This document shows positions 16,855 to 27,179 of a DNA stretch of 54,239 bases, piece after piece (the stretch's first letter is position 1; every line of letters begins with the position of its first letter). The position numbers were made by a program, and so were the translations under genes. The DNA lies in assembly GCA_030603245.1 (NCBI GenBank), contig JAUVYE010000004.1:1-54239 (forward strand), given 5' to 3'. The notes beneath the pieces were generated by a model, which was not told the origin of the DNA, made no database searches, and worked only from the letters and a program-made list of their open reading frames with translations. This DNA comes from a bacterium (GTDB lineage: Bacteria; Patescibacteriota; Minisyncoccia; Minisyncoccales; DG-74-3).

Positions 16855-18171
16855 TTAATAGTTTAAAAATTTTAGTTTTTGACCTTTCTCAATACGCCAA
16901 ACTATTAAAGCCAAGACAAAATAGCAAAAGAAAAGAAAAAAGATGTTCACATTTTGAAAGATCAAATTAGCCCAAGAAATTTTTGAAAACCAATCAATTA
17001 TTTTGATTAAATAAGCAAGCATAAACCAGGCTGGCCAAGACAAAAATTGACCAAGTAATTCCCAGACCATACCTGTGATAGAAAAAATAAAGCCCAAAAT
17101 AGTTATGGCTGGTAAAAGAGGAAGAATTAAAATATTAGCAAGTAATGAAATTGTTGAAATTTGACCAAAATTATAGATTAAAATTGGTAAAGTAAAAATC
17201 TGAGCAGCTAAAGTACCAGAAAGATTATATCTTAATTGAAAAACATCTGGGATTTTTTTAAAAAGATTAAGAAGTATTGGCTGTAAATAAATAAGGCCCA
17301 TGATTGCTAAAAAAGACAATTGAAAACCAACATCAAAAACTAAAAGCAATGGATTAAAAATTAACATTATAGTAGCTGATAAAACAATTATCCGAGAACC
17401 AGTTGAAATTCTACCAAAGTGCTGGGCTGTCAAAAAAGCAATGGCCATAATTCCGGCTCGAACAGCTGAGGCGGGCGCCCCAATCATTAAGATATAAAAA
17501 GAAATTAAAATTACTGAAATATAAAACGATTGATTTTTCCAAAAGCCCAAAGATAGAAGAAAATCAGATAGCAGAAAACATAAAATAGTAATATTCATGC
17601 CAGATACAGCAGCAATATGGCGAGTTCCAGTAAAATTGAGCTTGTCTTTCCATTCATTAGAAATGTTGCTCTCGTCTCCAAAAAGCAAAGCCTCTAAAAA
17701 ACCAGATTGTGGCATGGGCATGATTGTGTTTAAACTTGTTTTTAATTTGTTTTTAGCTGAAATTAAAAATCTTTTTAAAGAGCTAGCTTGATTCTTCTCA
17801 ACTAAATCAATTTGGGGCTGATACATCAGAGCAAAAATTTTGTCTTTAGCTAAATAGTCTTTGTAATTAAAGCCTTCAAAAATTTGAGGTTCTTGCAATG
17901 TGCCTTTAATTTTTAATTTATCCCCATACTCATATTGAGGATAATGCCATTTGGTAATTAAAACTTTTTCTTCTGAATTTTCTAATTTAACTGTTAATTT
18001 AGTGGTTTTTGCTCTTTTATCCGGCTCTTCAACCACCACTCCAAACAGGATAACCTCTTTATCAAAATACTCTTTTAGTTGATTGCTTTGTATGTCTGTA
18101 TTTAATGAATATAAAAAAACTCCTCCAATAAAGAAGAGACAAAAATAAAAAAGAATTTTGGAAGAAGTCAT
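16855..18171 (-). CDS. comEC: ComEC/Rec2 family competence protein (no C-terminal metallo-beta-lactamase domain)
   Basis: N-terminal OB-like region, TGTRHIAAVSGMNI, multi-TM. Confidence 0.88.
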   Translation of the reverse strand: MTSSKILFYFCLFFIGGVFLYSLNTDIQSNQLKEYFDKEVILFGVVVEEPDKRAKTTKLTVKLENSEEKVLITKWHYPQYEYGDKLKIKGTLQEPQIFEGFNYKDYLAKDKIFALMYQPQIDLVEKNQASSLKRFLISAKNKLKTSLNTIMPMPQSGFLEALLFGDESNISNEWKDKLNFTGTRHIAAVSGMNITILCFLLSDFLLSLGFWKNQSFYISVILISFYILMIGAPASAVRAGIMAIAFLTAQHFGRISTGSRIIVLSATIMLIFNPLLLVFDVGFQLSFLAIMGLIYLQPILLNLFKKIPDVFQLRYNLSGTLAAQIFTLPILIYNFGQISTISLLANILILPLLPAITILGFIFSITGMVWELLGQFLSWPAWFMLAYLIKIIDWFSKISWANLIFQNVNIFFLFFCYFVLALIVWRIEKGQKLKFLNY

Positions 18172-18181
18172 TTTAATAAAC

Positions 18182-18877
18182 TTATCTTACTTGGCAAGTT
18201 TCAAAAAATGGAGCAATTGTTTTTTGAATTTTTAAAAGAAATTCTCTTGGGTAAGGTTTAACTTTTTCAAATTTCGGATCAACAGTTTTTTCTGGCCTAA
18301 ATTGTTGAAGATAATAAGCCTTAGCTCCCCAAATCCATTTAGCCATATTAATTATATCCTTTTTACTGTGAACCCCAGGAACTATGGTGCTTCGGAATTC
18401 ATAATCTACTATCCCCTCTTTTAAAAGTTTAATAGAATTGTCAATCTGTTTGATTTTTGCTTTTTTAGCAAAAATTTCAGCATATCTTTGTTTTGGCAAC
18501 TTAACATCCATAGCCACATAATCAATCAAATTTTTATTGATTAATTCTTTTATCATTTCTGGGTTTGAACCATTAGTATCAAGTTTTACAAAAAACCCTA
18601 ATTTTTTAATTTTTTTTGCAAAATTAGGCAAATTTTTAAAAATAGTTGGTTCCCCTCCACACAAAACAACTCCTTCTAATAAACCCTTTCTCTTTTTTAG
18701 AAAATTGAAAAATTCTTTTTCAGAAATTTTGGGCTGTTTTTCAATTTCTCTTGGCAAAACAAGCTCTTTTGAATAACACCAGGGACAAAGAAAATTACAA
18801 CCAGCTAAAAAAACGGTACAAGCTAGTTTGCCTGGATAATCAATCAGAGTCAACTTTTGAAGACCAGCAATTTCCAT
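18182..18877 (-). CDS. nrdG: Anaerobic ribonucleoside-triphosphate reductase activating protein
   Basis: Radical SAM motif CNFLCPWCYS; next to nrdD. Confidence 0.9.
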   Translation of the reverse strand: MEIAGLQKLTLIDYPGKLACTVFLAGCNFLCPWCYSKELVLPREIEKQPKISEKEFFNFLKKRKGLLEGVVLCGGEPTIFKNLPNFAKKIKKLGFFVKLDTNGSNPEMIKELINKNLIDYVAMDVKLPKQRYAEIFAKKAKIKQIDNSIKLLKEGIVDYEFRSTIVPGVHSKKDIINMAKWIWGAKAYYLQQFRPEKTVDPKFEKVKPYPREFLLKIQKTIAPFFETCQVR

Positions 18878-18880
18878 AAA

Positions 18881-21019
18881 TTATTTAGTAAGCTGAGTTT
18901 TTTTAACCTTAAACTCTTTTCTTTCTTTATATTCTCTCTTTTTTCCATCGTGCCATTGAGAAACAGGTCTTAAATAACCAACAATACGAGAATAAACTTC
19001 GCAAGGTTGTTCTACAGTACACTGAGGACAGGTAAAATGCTCTCCTGATAAATAGCCATGTACAGGACAAATGGAAAAAGTAGGAGTAATAGTAATGTAT
19101 GGCAAGTTAAACTTTTCGAAAACTGTTTTGACTAAGTTCTTTACTGTTGCAATATCAGAAACCTGTTCTCCTAAAAAAAGGTGAAGCACAGTGCCACCAC
19201 TGTAACGACATTGCAATTCATCCTGAAGCTTTAATGCTTTAAAAATATCGTCGGTTTTTCCGACTGGCAATTGAGTAGAGTTGGTATAATAAGGCGCTTT
19301 CTTTGTGCCAGCAGTAATGATATCTGGATACTTTTCTTTATCTATTTTTGCCTGGCGATAGCTTGTTCCTTCAGCTGGAGTAGCCTCAAGATTATATATG
19401 TTTCCTGTATCTTTTTGATATTTAATTAATTTCTTGCGCATAAAATCTAATACTTCAAGAGCAAACCTTCTTCCTCTACGAGAAGCAATATCTTCGCCAA
19501 TAAAGTTCAACAGTGCTTCATTCATACCTAAAAGACCAATGGTTGAAAAATGGTTTCCGAAATAAGTTCCTCGTATCTTTTTTACTGAAGCCAAATAATG
19601 CTTTGAATAAGGATAAAGCCCTTTTTCCATAAAATCTTCTAAGGCTTTTCTTTTAATCTCCAAGCTGTCTTTAGATAAATCCATGAGCCGGCCCAGTCTT
19701 TGAAAAAAGTCTTTCTTTGTTTTTGAAAGATAACCAATCCTGGACATATTAATGGTGCAAACTCCAATGGAGCCGGTTAAAGGAGCTGAACCAAACAACC
19801 CAGTCCCTCTCTGATAAAGCTCTTTATTGTTGAGACGAAGTCTGCAACACATCGAGCGAAAGTCCTCTGGATCCATGTCTGAATTAACAAAATTAGAAAA
19901 ATAGTTTATGCCATACTTAGCTGTTGCTTCCCAAAGAGGATCTAAAGTAGGATTATTCCAGTCAAAATCTTTAGTAATAGAAACTGTTGGAATCGGAAAA
20001 GTAAATGGCCTACCTTTAGCATCTCCTTCCATTAAGACTTCGTAAAAAGCCCTATTAAACATATCTATTTCGTCCTGAAATTCTCCATAAGTTTCTTTTT
20101 GAGGCTTACCACCAATAATTACGGGCTGATTGGCATAAAAACTGGGTGGCTTAATATCAATTGATACATTTAAAAACGGAGTTTGAAAGCCAACTCTAGT
20201 AGGCACCATGCAGTTATATAGAAACTCCTGCATTGCTTGTTTTACCTGGGAATAGCTTAAATTGTCATATCGTATGAAGGGAGCAAGTAGAGTATCGAGA
20301 TTAGAAACAGCATTCGCTCCTGCACTTTCACCCTGAAGCGTATATAGGAAATTCACTAGTTGGCCCAGGGCAACCCTAAAGTGTTTTGGCGGTCGTGACT
20401 CCACTTTTCCTTGAACCCCTCTGAACCCTTGCAACAACACATCATACAAATCCCAACCCATACAATAAGGAGCAAGAATTTCTAAATTATGAATATGAAA
20501 ATCTTCATTAGTCGCTGCTTCTCTGATTTCTTTAGGATAGATTTTATTGAGCCAGTATTTCTTAGCAACATAAGAGTTAACATATTGATTTAATCCCTGT
20601 AAAGAATAGGACATATTAGCATTTTCTTTTATCTGCCAATCAAGTTCGTCTAAATATTTATCTACTGCCCTACTAGAATCATCTAAAAGAGAGCTCGCCT
20701 CTCTAATTCTTCTTCTTTGCTCTCGATATAATATGTAAGCTTTGGCTGTTTCAGCCAAACCCTCTAAAATTAAAACTTCCTCAACAATATCTTGAATTTG
20801 TTCAACGTGAGGAATTTCGTCTTTTTTAAAACGTCTGTTTAAAATTTGCGTTACTCTTTCGGCAAGTCTATTTGATTTTTTGCCATCTCCCTGATCGGTA
20901 GCAGTAAGAGCTTTAAAAACTACATCTTTAATTCTTTCTTGGTCAAATGGCACAATTGTGCCATCTCTTTTTTCAACCTTTGTAATTTTATTTTCTATCT
21001 TTTTTATTTTTCTGGCCAT
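18881..21019 (-). CDS. nrdD: Anaerobic ribonucleoside-triphosphate reductase
   Basis: ATP-cone N-terminus, C-terminal CPVHG..CPQC and RIVGYLRP. Confidence 0.93.
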   Translation of the reverse strand: MARKIKKIENKITKVEKRDGTIVPFDQERIKDVVFKALTATDQGDGKKSNRLAERVTQILNRRFKKDEIPHVEQIQDIVEEVLILEGLAETAKAYILYREQRRRIREASSLLDDSSRAVDKYLDELDWQIKENANMSYSLQGLNQYVNSYVAKKYWLNKIYPKEIREAATNEDFHIHNLEILAPYCMGWDLYDVLLQGFRGVQGKVESRPPKHFRVALGQLVNFLYTLQGESAGANAVSNLDTLLAPFIRYDNLSYSQVKQAMQEFLYNCMVPTRVGFQTPFLNVSIDIKPPSFYANQPVIIGGKPQKETYGEFQDEIDMFNRAFYEVLMEGDAKGRPFTFPIPTVSITKDFDWNNPTLDPLWEATAKYGINYFSNFVNSDMDPEDFRSMCCRLRLNNKELYQRGTGLFGSAPLTGSIGVCTINMSRIGYLSKTKKDFFQRLGRLMDLSKDSLEIKRKALEDFMEKGLYPYSKHYLASVKKIRGTYFGNHFSTIGLLGMNEALLNFIGEDIASRRGRRFALEVLDFMRKKLIKYQKDTGNIYNLEATPAEGTSYRQAKIDKEKYPDIITAGTKKAPYYTNSTQLPVGKTDDIFKALKLQDELQCRYSGGTVLHLFLGEQVSDIATVKNLVKTVFEKFNLPYITITPTFSICPVHGYLSGEHFTCPQCTVEQPCEVYSRIVGYLRPVSQWHDGKKREYKERKEFKVKKTQLTK

Positions 21020-21110
21020 TTTTCTAAGTTATTAATAATTAAATTAGTCCATTTTACTACAACCAAAAAACCGAGTCAAAACTCGGTCAAGTTTTTGAAA
21101 AACATTATGA

Positions 21111-22037
21111 CTAAAAACCAGTAGCAATAACAGTAACTTTTATTTGCCCTTTGCCCAATTTCTCATTTTGAATCGCCCCAAAAATAACTCTAGCCCCAGG
21201 ATTAATTTCTTTAGTAATGACTTTAGCTGCTTCATCTATTTCTGAAAGAGAAATGTCTTCTCCCGAAATATTAAACAAAATACCATTAGCTCCTCTACAG
21301 GAACTATCAAGTAAAGGAGAGTTAATTGCTAAACGAGCAGCTATTTCAGCTCTTTTCTCCCCCTCAGCCCTGCCAATACCAAATAAAGCGGTTCCAGAAT
21401 CTTCAATAATTTCTTTAACATCAGCAAAATTAACATTAATAATACCTGGAAGCATTATTAAATCAGAAATGCCCTGAACAGCCTGACGCAGAATATCATC
21501 ACAAAACCAAAAAGCTTTCAGAAGTGGAATATTAGGGTCTAAGATTGACAAAAGCTTGTCATTAGAAATCGTAATTAAGCTGTCTACTTTTTCTTTTAAT
21601 CTTCTTACACCCAGTCTAGCTATTTTCTTTCGCGCCTGACCCTCAAAAGAAAATGGTGTTGTAATAACAGCTACTGTTAGAGCCCCCAACTCCTTGGCAA
21701 TTTCAGCTACAACAGGACCTGCTCCAGTACCTGTTCCTCCACCCGCTCCATAGGTAATAAAAACCATATCTGCATCTTTTAAAATCTCTGAAATTTCTTC
21801 TTTACTCTCTAAAGCTGCTTTTTTTCCCAGCTCTGGATTCATTCCTGTACCCAGGCCCTTGGTTAATTCTCTTCCGATCTGAAGACGAATATGAGCTTTA
21901 GTTTTTTTAAGATCTTGAAAATCAGCATTAATGGCAATTAAATCAACACCTCTAATTTTAGCTCGCATCATTCTAGAAACAGCATTGCCGCCCGAACCTC
22001 CGACTCCAACTACCTTAATTTTTATTGGACCAGTCAT
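21111..22037 (-). CDS. ftsZ: Cell division protein FtsZ (tail-less)
   Basis: VGGSGGNAV, GAGGGTGTGAGP; ends at VTVIATGF. Confidence 0.95.
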   Translation of the reverse strand: MTGPIKIKVVGVGGSGGNAVSRMMRAKIRGVDLIAINADFQDLKKTKAHIRLQIGRELTKGLGTGMNPELGKKAALESKEEISEILKDADMVFITYGAGGGTGTGAGPVVAEIAKELGALTVAVITTPFSFEGQARKKIARLGVRRLKEKVDSLITISNDKLLSILDPNIPLLKAFWFCDDILRQAVQGISDLIMLPGIINVNFADVKEIIEDSGTALFGIGRAEGEKRAEIAARLAINSPLLDSSCRGANGILFNISGEDISLSEIDEAAKVITKEINPGARVIFGAIQNEKLGKGQIKVTVIATGF

Positions 22038-22041
22038 AATA

Positions 22042-23247
22042 TTATGGAATTAAACTTTTAAAAAAATTTTTAACTCTAGAAACTGCTTCTCCAACCATAG
22101 AAGGAGAAGACTCTGCACCCTCTAAATCAAGCCCCATTAAAGTTAAGCCACAAATAGTGGCCAAACCAGGATCTTTATCAAGACCAACAAAACCATGTGG
22201 CCTTCCAATCTTACAGGGTAATCGTAATTCTCTTTTAGCTAACCTTACTATTCCTGGCAACTTAGCACCTCCTCCAGTTAAAACTATACCAGCTGGCAAT
22301 AAACTATCTTTAGAAATCTTTTTCAATTCTTTATTCATTTCTTCAAAAATCTGTGAAACCCTTGCCTCAATAATATTATTTAGGATTTTACGTGTAAAAA
22401 CAAGGGGTTCTGGTTCTTTAATTTCAATTTTTTCTCTTTTCTCTTTTTTAGAAATAAGACAAGAACCAAATTCTTTTTTTATTCTTTCGGCAATATCAAT
22501 ATCTGTTCTCAAGCCAATAGCAATATCATGAGTAATGTTGGCTGAACCAACTGGTAAAACAGCTAAATGGATTACGCTTCCCTCTTCAAACACAGCTAAA
22601 CTTGATGTTCCCTCTCCTATATCTAAAAGTGCTACTCCTAATTCTTTTTGGCGAGGCGAAAGTACAGCCCTGGCAGCAGCTATTGCTGAAGGAATGATAT
22701 CATTTGTTGTCTGAAAGCCAGAATTTAAAATGCTTTGCTGTAAGTTTTTAAAATAAGGAGAAAAAACGCAAACAACCAAAGCTTCCACCTCTAATCTTAC
22801 TCCTTTCATTCCAACAGCTTCTTTTACTTTTTCTCCATCAACTATAAAATTCCGAGGGAAAACACCTAAAATCTCTTTATTCGGAGAAAGAGAAAAGGTT
22901 TTAGCATCTTCTAAAACTCTGTCAATATCTTCTTCAGAAACCTGTTTATCAGCTCTTGAAACAGCCACTTTGCCTTCTGAAGAAGTACAAAATATATGAC
23001 TGCCCCCAATATTAATATAAACAGAATTAATTTTCTGGCCTGTTTGAATTTCCATTTCCTCTTGCACATCTTCAAGCGCCCTAGTAACTTCTTGAACATT
23101 AATCACTATTCCCCTCCTAATACCGCTTACTGGTTTTTGAAAAAAAGCAATGTTTTCCAATTCTGAGTTTGGATTCTGTTGAACAACCAAAGCCTTTATT
23201 GAACTTGTCCCAATATCTAAACTAGTTATGAAATGGGGTTTTGCCAT
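22042..23247 (-). CDS. ftsA: Cell division protein FtsA
   Basis: SLDIGTSSIKALV, LLDIGEGTSSLAV, GIVLTGGGAKLPG. Confidence 0.95.
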   Translation of the reverse strand: MAKPHFITSLDIGTSSIKALVVQQNPNSELENIAFFQKPVSGIRRGIVINVQEVTRALEDVQEEMEIQTGQKINSVYINIGGSHIFCTSSEGKVAVSRADKQVSEEDIDRVLEDAKTFSLSPNKEILGVFPRNFIVDGEKVKEAVGMKGVRLEVEALVVCVFSPYFKNLQQSILNSGFQTTNDIIPSAIAAARAVLSPRQKELGVALLDIGEGTSSLAVFEEGSVIHLAVLPVGSANITHDIAIGLRTDIDIAERIKKEFGSCLISKKEKREKIEIKEPEPLVFTRKILNNIIEARVSQIFEEMNKELKKISKDSLLPAGIVLTGGGAKLPGIVRLAKRELRLPCKIGRPHGFVGLDKDPGLATICGLTLMGLDLEGAESSPSMVGEAVSRVKNFFKSLIP

Positions 23248-23672
23248 ATTTTTAAATAATAATTCTCTTTTTCTTGCATTTTCTTTGTCTCTTTTTCTGA
23301 TTTTTCATGATTATATCCTAAAAGATGTAAAATACCATGAATTAACACTCTTGCTAGTTCTGTTTCAAAAATAGATTTTAATCTTTTTGTATTTTTTCTA
23401 ACTTCTCGCAAACAAATAACTATCTCGCCCAATTCTTTTTCTTTGCCAGGGGGAAATTTAAATTCTAATGGTTTGAGCTTACCAAAAGATAAAACATCTG
23501 TTGTTCTATTCTTACCCAAATATTGCTTATTTAATTTTCGCATTTTTGCCGGCCCAATCAAAACAATTGATATTTCTTCGCTCTTTTTTTCTCCCTTTAA
23601 AACAAGGTTGACAATCTTTTCAAAAAAACTTTTATCTATTGAATTTGCAGTAAGATTAGTAATACTAATCAT
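23226..23672 (-). CDS. ybeY: Endoribonuclease YbeY
   Basis: HGILHLLGYNHE. Confidence 0.93.
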   Translation of the reverse strand: MISITNLTANSIDKSFFEKIVNLVLKGEKKSEEISIVLIGPAKMRKLNKQYLGKNRTTDVLSFGKLKPLEFKFPPGKEKELGEIVICLREVRKNTKRLKSIFETELARVLIHGILHLLGYNHEKSEKETKKMQEKENYYLKIWQNPIS

Positions 23673-24165
23673 TTTTTAACAATTCTTTTACAATATCAGA
23701 AACCTGATCTCCATGCGCCCTACCCACCACTCTTGGCATTACTTCTTTCATAACTTTTCCCATGTCTTTGATTTCTTTAGCTCCTGTTTCAGCAATCACT
23801 TGTTTGATTGTCTGGTAAAGTTTTTCTTCTGAAAGCTGTTCTGGTAAGTATTTCTTTAAAATATCTAATTCTTTTTTCTCTTTTTCAGCCAAATCCTTTC
23901 TTTCTCCTTTTTCAAAAGCCACTATTGCTTCTTTTCTTTTTTTTGCCTCAATAGAAATGATTGAAGTTATTTCTTCTTCTGTCAGCTGACTTTCTTTTTC
24001 TAATTCTTCTTGGCCCAAATCAGGGTTTTCTTTATTCAATCTATACCTCTTTTCTTTTTCCTTATTCAAAATCGCGGCTAAAAGCATTCTTAAAACAGAA
24101 ACTTTGATTTCTCTTTTTCCTTTCAAAGCAATTTTTAGGTTTTGGCTAATTTTATGCTTGAACAT
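23665..24165 (-). CDS. GatB/YqeY domain protein
   Basis: YLPEQLSEEKL, MGKVMKEVMPRVVGRAHG. Confidence 0.9.
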   Translation of the reverse strand: MFKHKISQNLKIALKGKREIKVSVLRMLLAAILNKEKEKRYRLNKENPDLGQEELEKESQLTEEEITSIISIEAKKRKEAIVAFEKGERKDLAEKEKKELDILKKYLPEQLSEEKLYQTIKQVIAETGAKEIKDMGKVMKEVMPRVVGRAHGDQVSDIVKELLKND

Positions 24166-24167
24166 TT

Positions 24168-24383
24168 TTAAAATTTGCCCAATTTTTTCTTTTTTTCGTA
24201 CTCTTTCTTTAGTTCTTCCCTTCTAAGAGCTGCTCTTTTTTTTAATTGATTGCTTTTAGATCTTTTATGAAACTGAGATCGTCTTCTTCTAAGTAAAATC
24301 CCGCTTTTGCGAAGTCTACTTGAAAAGCGACGAACTAAAGATTGAGATGTTTCTTTTTCTTTTTTTTTAATTTCTATTGTCAT
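24168..24383 (-). CDS. rpsU: 30S ribosomal protein S21
   Basis: 71 aa basic protein, LVRRFSSRLRKSGIL...RRRRSQFHKRSKS. Confidence 0.88.
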   Translation of the reverse strand: MTIEIKKKEKETSQSLVRRFSSRLRKSGILLRRRRSQFHKRSKSNQLKKRAALRREELKKEYEKKKKLGKF

Positions 24384-24388
24384 ATAAA

Positions 24389-24736
24389 TTAAATATTATG
24401 CTTTGGAACACTTTCTGTCCAACCACCCAAAAGGTGTAAATGAAGATGATTAACCATTTGACCAGCTCCTTTTCCGACATTAAAACATAGTTTATAGCCG
24501 ATTTTATTAATTTCTGTTTTTTCTGCCATATTTTTAGCAACTAAAATCAAATTTCCAATTAGATCTTTATCTTCTTTTTTCAATTCATTCACTGAACCAA
24601 TATGTTTTTTAGAAATAATTAAAACATGAACAGGTGCTTTGGGATTAATATCTTTAAAAGCTAAAATCTCATCATCTTCATAAACAATCTCAGAAGGTAA
24701 TTCCTTGTTCACAATTTTACAAAAAATACATTCCAT
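24389..24736 (-). CDS. HIT family protein
   Basis: CIFCKIV, HLHLHLLGG. Confidence 0.93.
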   Translation of the reverse strand: MECIFCKIVNKELPSEIVYEDDEILAFKDINPKAPVHVLIISKKHIGSVNELKKEDKDLIGNLILVAKNMAEKTEINKIGYKLCFNVGKGAGQMVNHLHLHLLGGWTESVPKHNI

Positions 24737-24739
24737 AAA

Positions 24740-26023
24740 TTATTTCTTAAAGTTTTTCTTCATTTCTTTTACCACTTTATCCATTTTTACTGTTTTCTGC
24801 TTTCCTGTTTTCATGTTCCTGACAATAATTGTTCCATCTATAGCCTCTTTGTGTCCCAAAATTAAAGTATATAATACTCCAAGTTTATTAGCCCTAGCCA
24901 ATTGAGCTCTCAAAGAGTCTCTGCCAAAAGATTCAGCGATTGAAATTTTAGCTTTTCTAAATTCTTCACACAGTTTTAAGCTTTTTCTTTTAGCCAACTT
25001 ACCAACTTGAGACAAAAAAATCTTAGGAAGCGTAACTCGAGAAACAATGCCTCCGGTTTCTTTCATTGAAGTTATAATTCTCTCTATTCCTGCAGCTCCC
25101 CCTGTCCCTGGTATATCTCTTCGTCCTAAAATTTTTGACAAATTATCATATCTTCCTCCACCAACCAAAGCTCCTAATACTTTTCCCTCAGCAGAATCTT
25201 CAACTATTTCAAAAACAGTTTTGGTATAATAATCTAAACCTCTAACCAAATAAGGGTTTAAGCGATAAGAAATTTCAGCTTCATCTAAAAATTCTAAAAC
25301 TTCTTTAAAGTGTTGATGACAAGTGTCGCAAAGATTATCAATTGATTCGGGTGCTTGACTAATAATACTTTGACATCTTTCTTGTTTACAGTCTAAAATC
25401 CTTAACGGATTTGTTTTTAACCTTCTCTGACAATCTGTGCAAAGGAGTCTTTCCCTTGAACGAAGATAATTCTTCAATAGTTTTTTATAATATGGTCGGC
25501 ACTGTGAATCTCCAATACTGTTTATTTCCACTAATAAGTTTTTCAGCCTTAAGTCTTTTAGAATATTATAGAAAATCTGAATAATTTGAGCATCAATCAC
25601 TGGGCTCTTTTCTCCCAAAATTTCAAGTCCAAACTGCCAAAACTGACGAAAACGACCTGCCTGTGGTTTCTCATATCTGAAAAAGGGACCAAAATACCAG
25701 AGCTTAACTGGTTGAGGTAAATTAATCATGCCTTTTTGAATATAAGCTCTTACCACCGGAGCTGTGCCTTCTGGTCTCAAACTTAAGTGGTCTCCCCCTC
25801 TGGTTTTTAGATTAAACATTTCTTTTTGAACAATATCTGTATCCAATCCCACTCCTTTTGAAAAAAGTTCTGATTGTTCAAGAATTGGGGTATCAATTTT
25901 TCCAAAACCATAAAAATTAGCAATATTTTCAACCACATTATATATTTTCCGAAAATAGGCCTGATCTTTTGGTAAAATATCATGCATTCCGGTTGGAGTT
26001 TGAAATTTTGGTTTTCTGGCCAT
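24740..26023 (-). CDS. hisS: Histidyl-tRNA synthetase
   Basis: Start at MARKPKFQTPTGMHD; LRPEGTAPVVRAY, LVRGLDYYTKTVFE. Confidence 0.95.
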   Translation of the reverse strand: MARKPKFQTPTGMHDILPKDQAYFRKIYNVVENIANFYGFGKIDTPILEQSELFSKGVGLDTDIVQKEMFNLKTRGGDHLSLRPEGTAPVVRAYIQKGMINLPQPVKLWYFGPFFRYEKPQAGRFRQFWQFGLEILGEKSPVIDAQIIQIFYNILKDLRLKNLLVEINSIGDSQCRPYYKKLLKNYLRSRERLLCTDCQRRLKTNPLRILDCKQERCQSIISQAPESIDNLCDTCHQHFKEVLEFLDEAEISYRLNPYLVRGLDYYTKTVFEIVEDSAEGKVLGALVGGGRYDNLSKILGRRDIPGTGGAAGIERIITSMKETGGIVSRVTLPKIFLSQVGKLAKRKSLKLCEEFRKAKISIAESFGRDSLRAQLARANKLGVLYTLILGHKEAIDGTIIVRNMKTGKQKTVKMDKVVKEMKKNFKK

Positions 26024-26028
26024 AAGTT

Positions 26029-26604
26029 TTAATATTGAGGGGTTTCGATCTTGGCTAAAGCAGTAAACGGCCAAGCTCTTATAAAAACTTTTCCAATAAT
26101 ATATTCTCTATTTAAAGTTCCCCAGCTTCGGGAATCAGAAGAAAGGCCTCTATTGTCCCCTAAAACAAAATACTCGTTTTCGTCTAAAGAAGTTTTCGCT
26201 TGTCCTGGGGTTTTTGCATTAGAAGAAAGATATTCTCTTTCATCTAAAACCTGTTTACCGTCTCCAGAATAAACCATAACTGAACCAGAATTTATTTCAA
26301 CCAGTTCTCCTGGAAGACCAATAATTCTTTTAATATAACGCTGTGAGGGATTATTGGGATATTTGAAAACTACAACATCCCCTCTTTTAATGTCTGAAAA
26401 CCTATAAGATAGTTCATCAATAATTAAATAATCGCCATCTTGAAAACTAGGCTCCATTGACTGTCCCCTTACAAAAAATGGCTGGAATAAAAAATAGCGA
26501 ATAGGAACTACTATTATTAGAGCAATAATAACTATTTTAAAAACCTCCCAAATGAATATAAAAAACGAAAAAACTGCTTTCATACTCTTTTGATTATATC
26601 TCAT
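26029..26604 (-). CDS. lepB: Signal peptidase I
   Basis: GQSMEPSFQDGDYL, RYIKRIIGLPGE, GDNRGLSSDSR. Confidence 0.95.
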   Translation of the reverse strand: MRYNQKSMKAVFSFFIFIWEVFKIVIIALIIVVPIRYFLFQPFFVRGQSMEPSFQDGDYLIIDELSYRFSDIKRGDVVVFKYPNNPSQRYIKRIIGLPGELVEINSGSVMVYSGDGKQVLDEREYLSSNAKTPGQAKTSLDENEYFVLGDNRGLSSDSRSWGTLNREYIIGKVFIRAWPFTALAKIETPQY

Positions 26605-26654
26605 TTTTTATGATGAATCAAGAAATTTTGAACAAGAAATGCTAAAATAAAAAC

Positions 26655-27179
26655 ATGATTATTATCATTGGTTTGGGCAATCCAGGAGAAAAATTTAAAG
26701 ACACAAGACATAATATTGGTTTTGAAGTCTTAGATAAAATTAAGGAAGAGAATGATTTTCCTGATTTTGCTTTTTCTAAAAAGTTCAATGCTCAAGTTTC
26801 AAAAGGAATTTTAAATCAAGAAAAAACTATTTTAGCAAAACCTCAAACCTTTATGAATTCTTCTGGTAAGTCAGTAAAAGCTTTAACACAATATTACAAA
26901 AAAGCAAAACTAATAATAGTTCACGATGATATTGATATTTTATTGGGAAAAGTTAAGTTTTCTAAAGATTCAGGATCAGCTGGCCATAAGGGGGTGGAAT
27001 CTGTTATTAATAACTTAGGAACAAAAGATTTTATGAGATTAAGAATCGGCATTGTCCCGCTAAAAGGCAAACCCAAAGAAACAGAAAAATTTGTTCTCAA
27101 GAAGTTTACAAAAAAAGAAAAGGAGATTATAAAAAAGATAATTGAAGAAATTAGTGAAACTGTTAAAAAATTGATATGA
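26655..27179 (+). CDS. pth: Peptidyl-tRNA hydrolase
   Basis: GLGNPGEKFKDTRHNIGF, KPQTFMNSSG, HDDIDI. Confidence 0.95.
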   Translation: MIIIIGLGNPGEKFKDTRHNIGFEVLDKIKEENDFPDFAFSKKFNAQVSKGILNQEKTILAKPQTFMNSSGKSVKALTQYYKKAKLIIVHDDIDILLGKVKFSKDSGSAGHKGVESVINNLGTKDFMRLRIGIVPLKGKPKETEKFVLKKFTKKEKEIIKKIIEEISETVKKLI

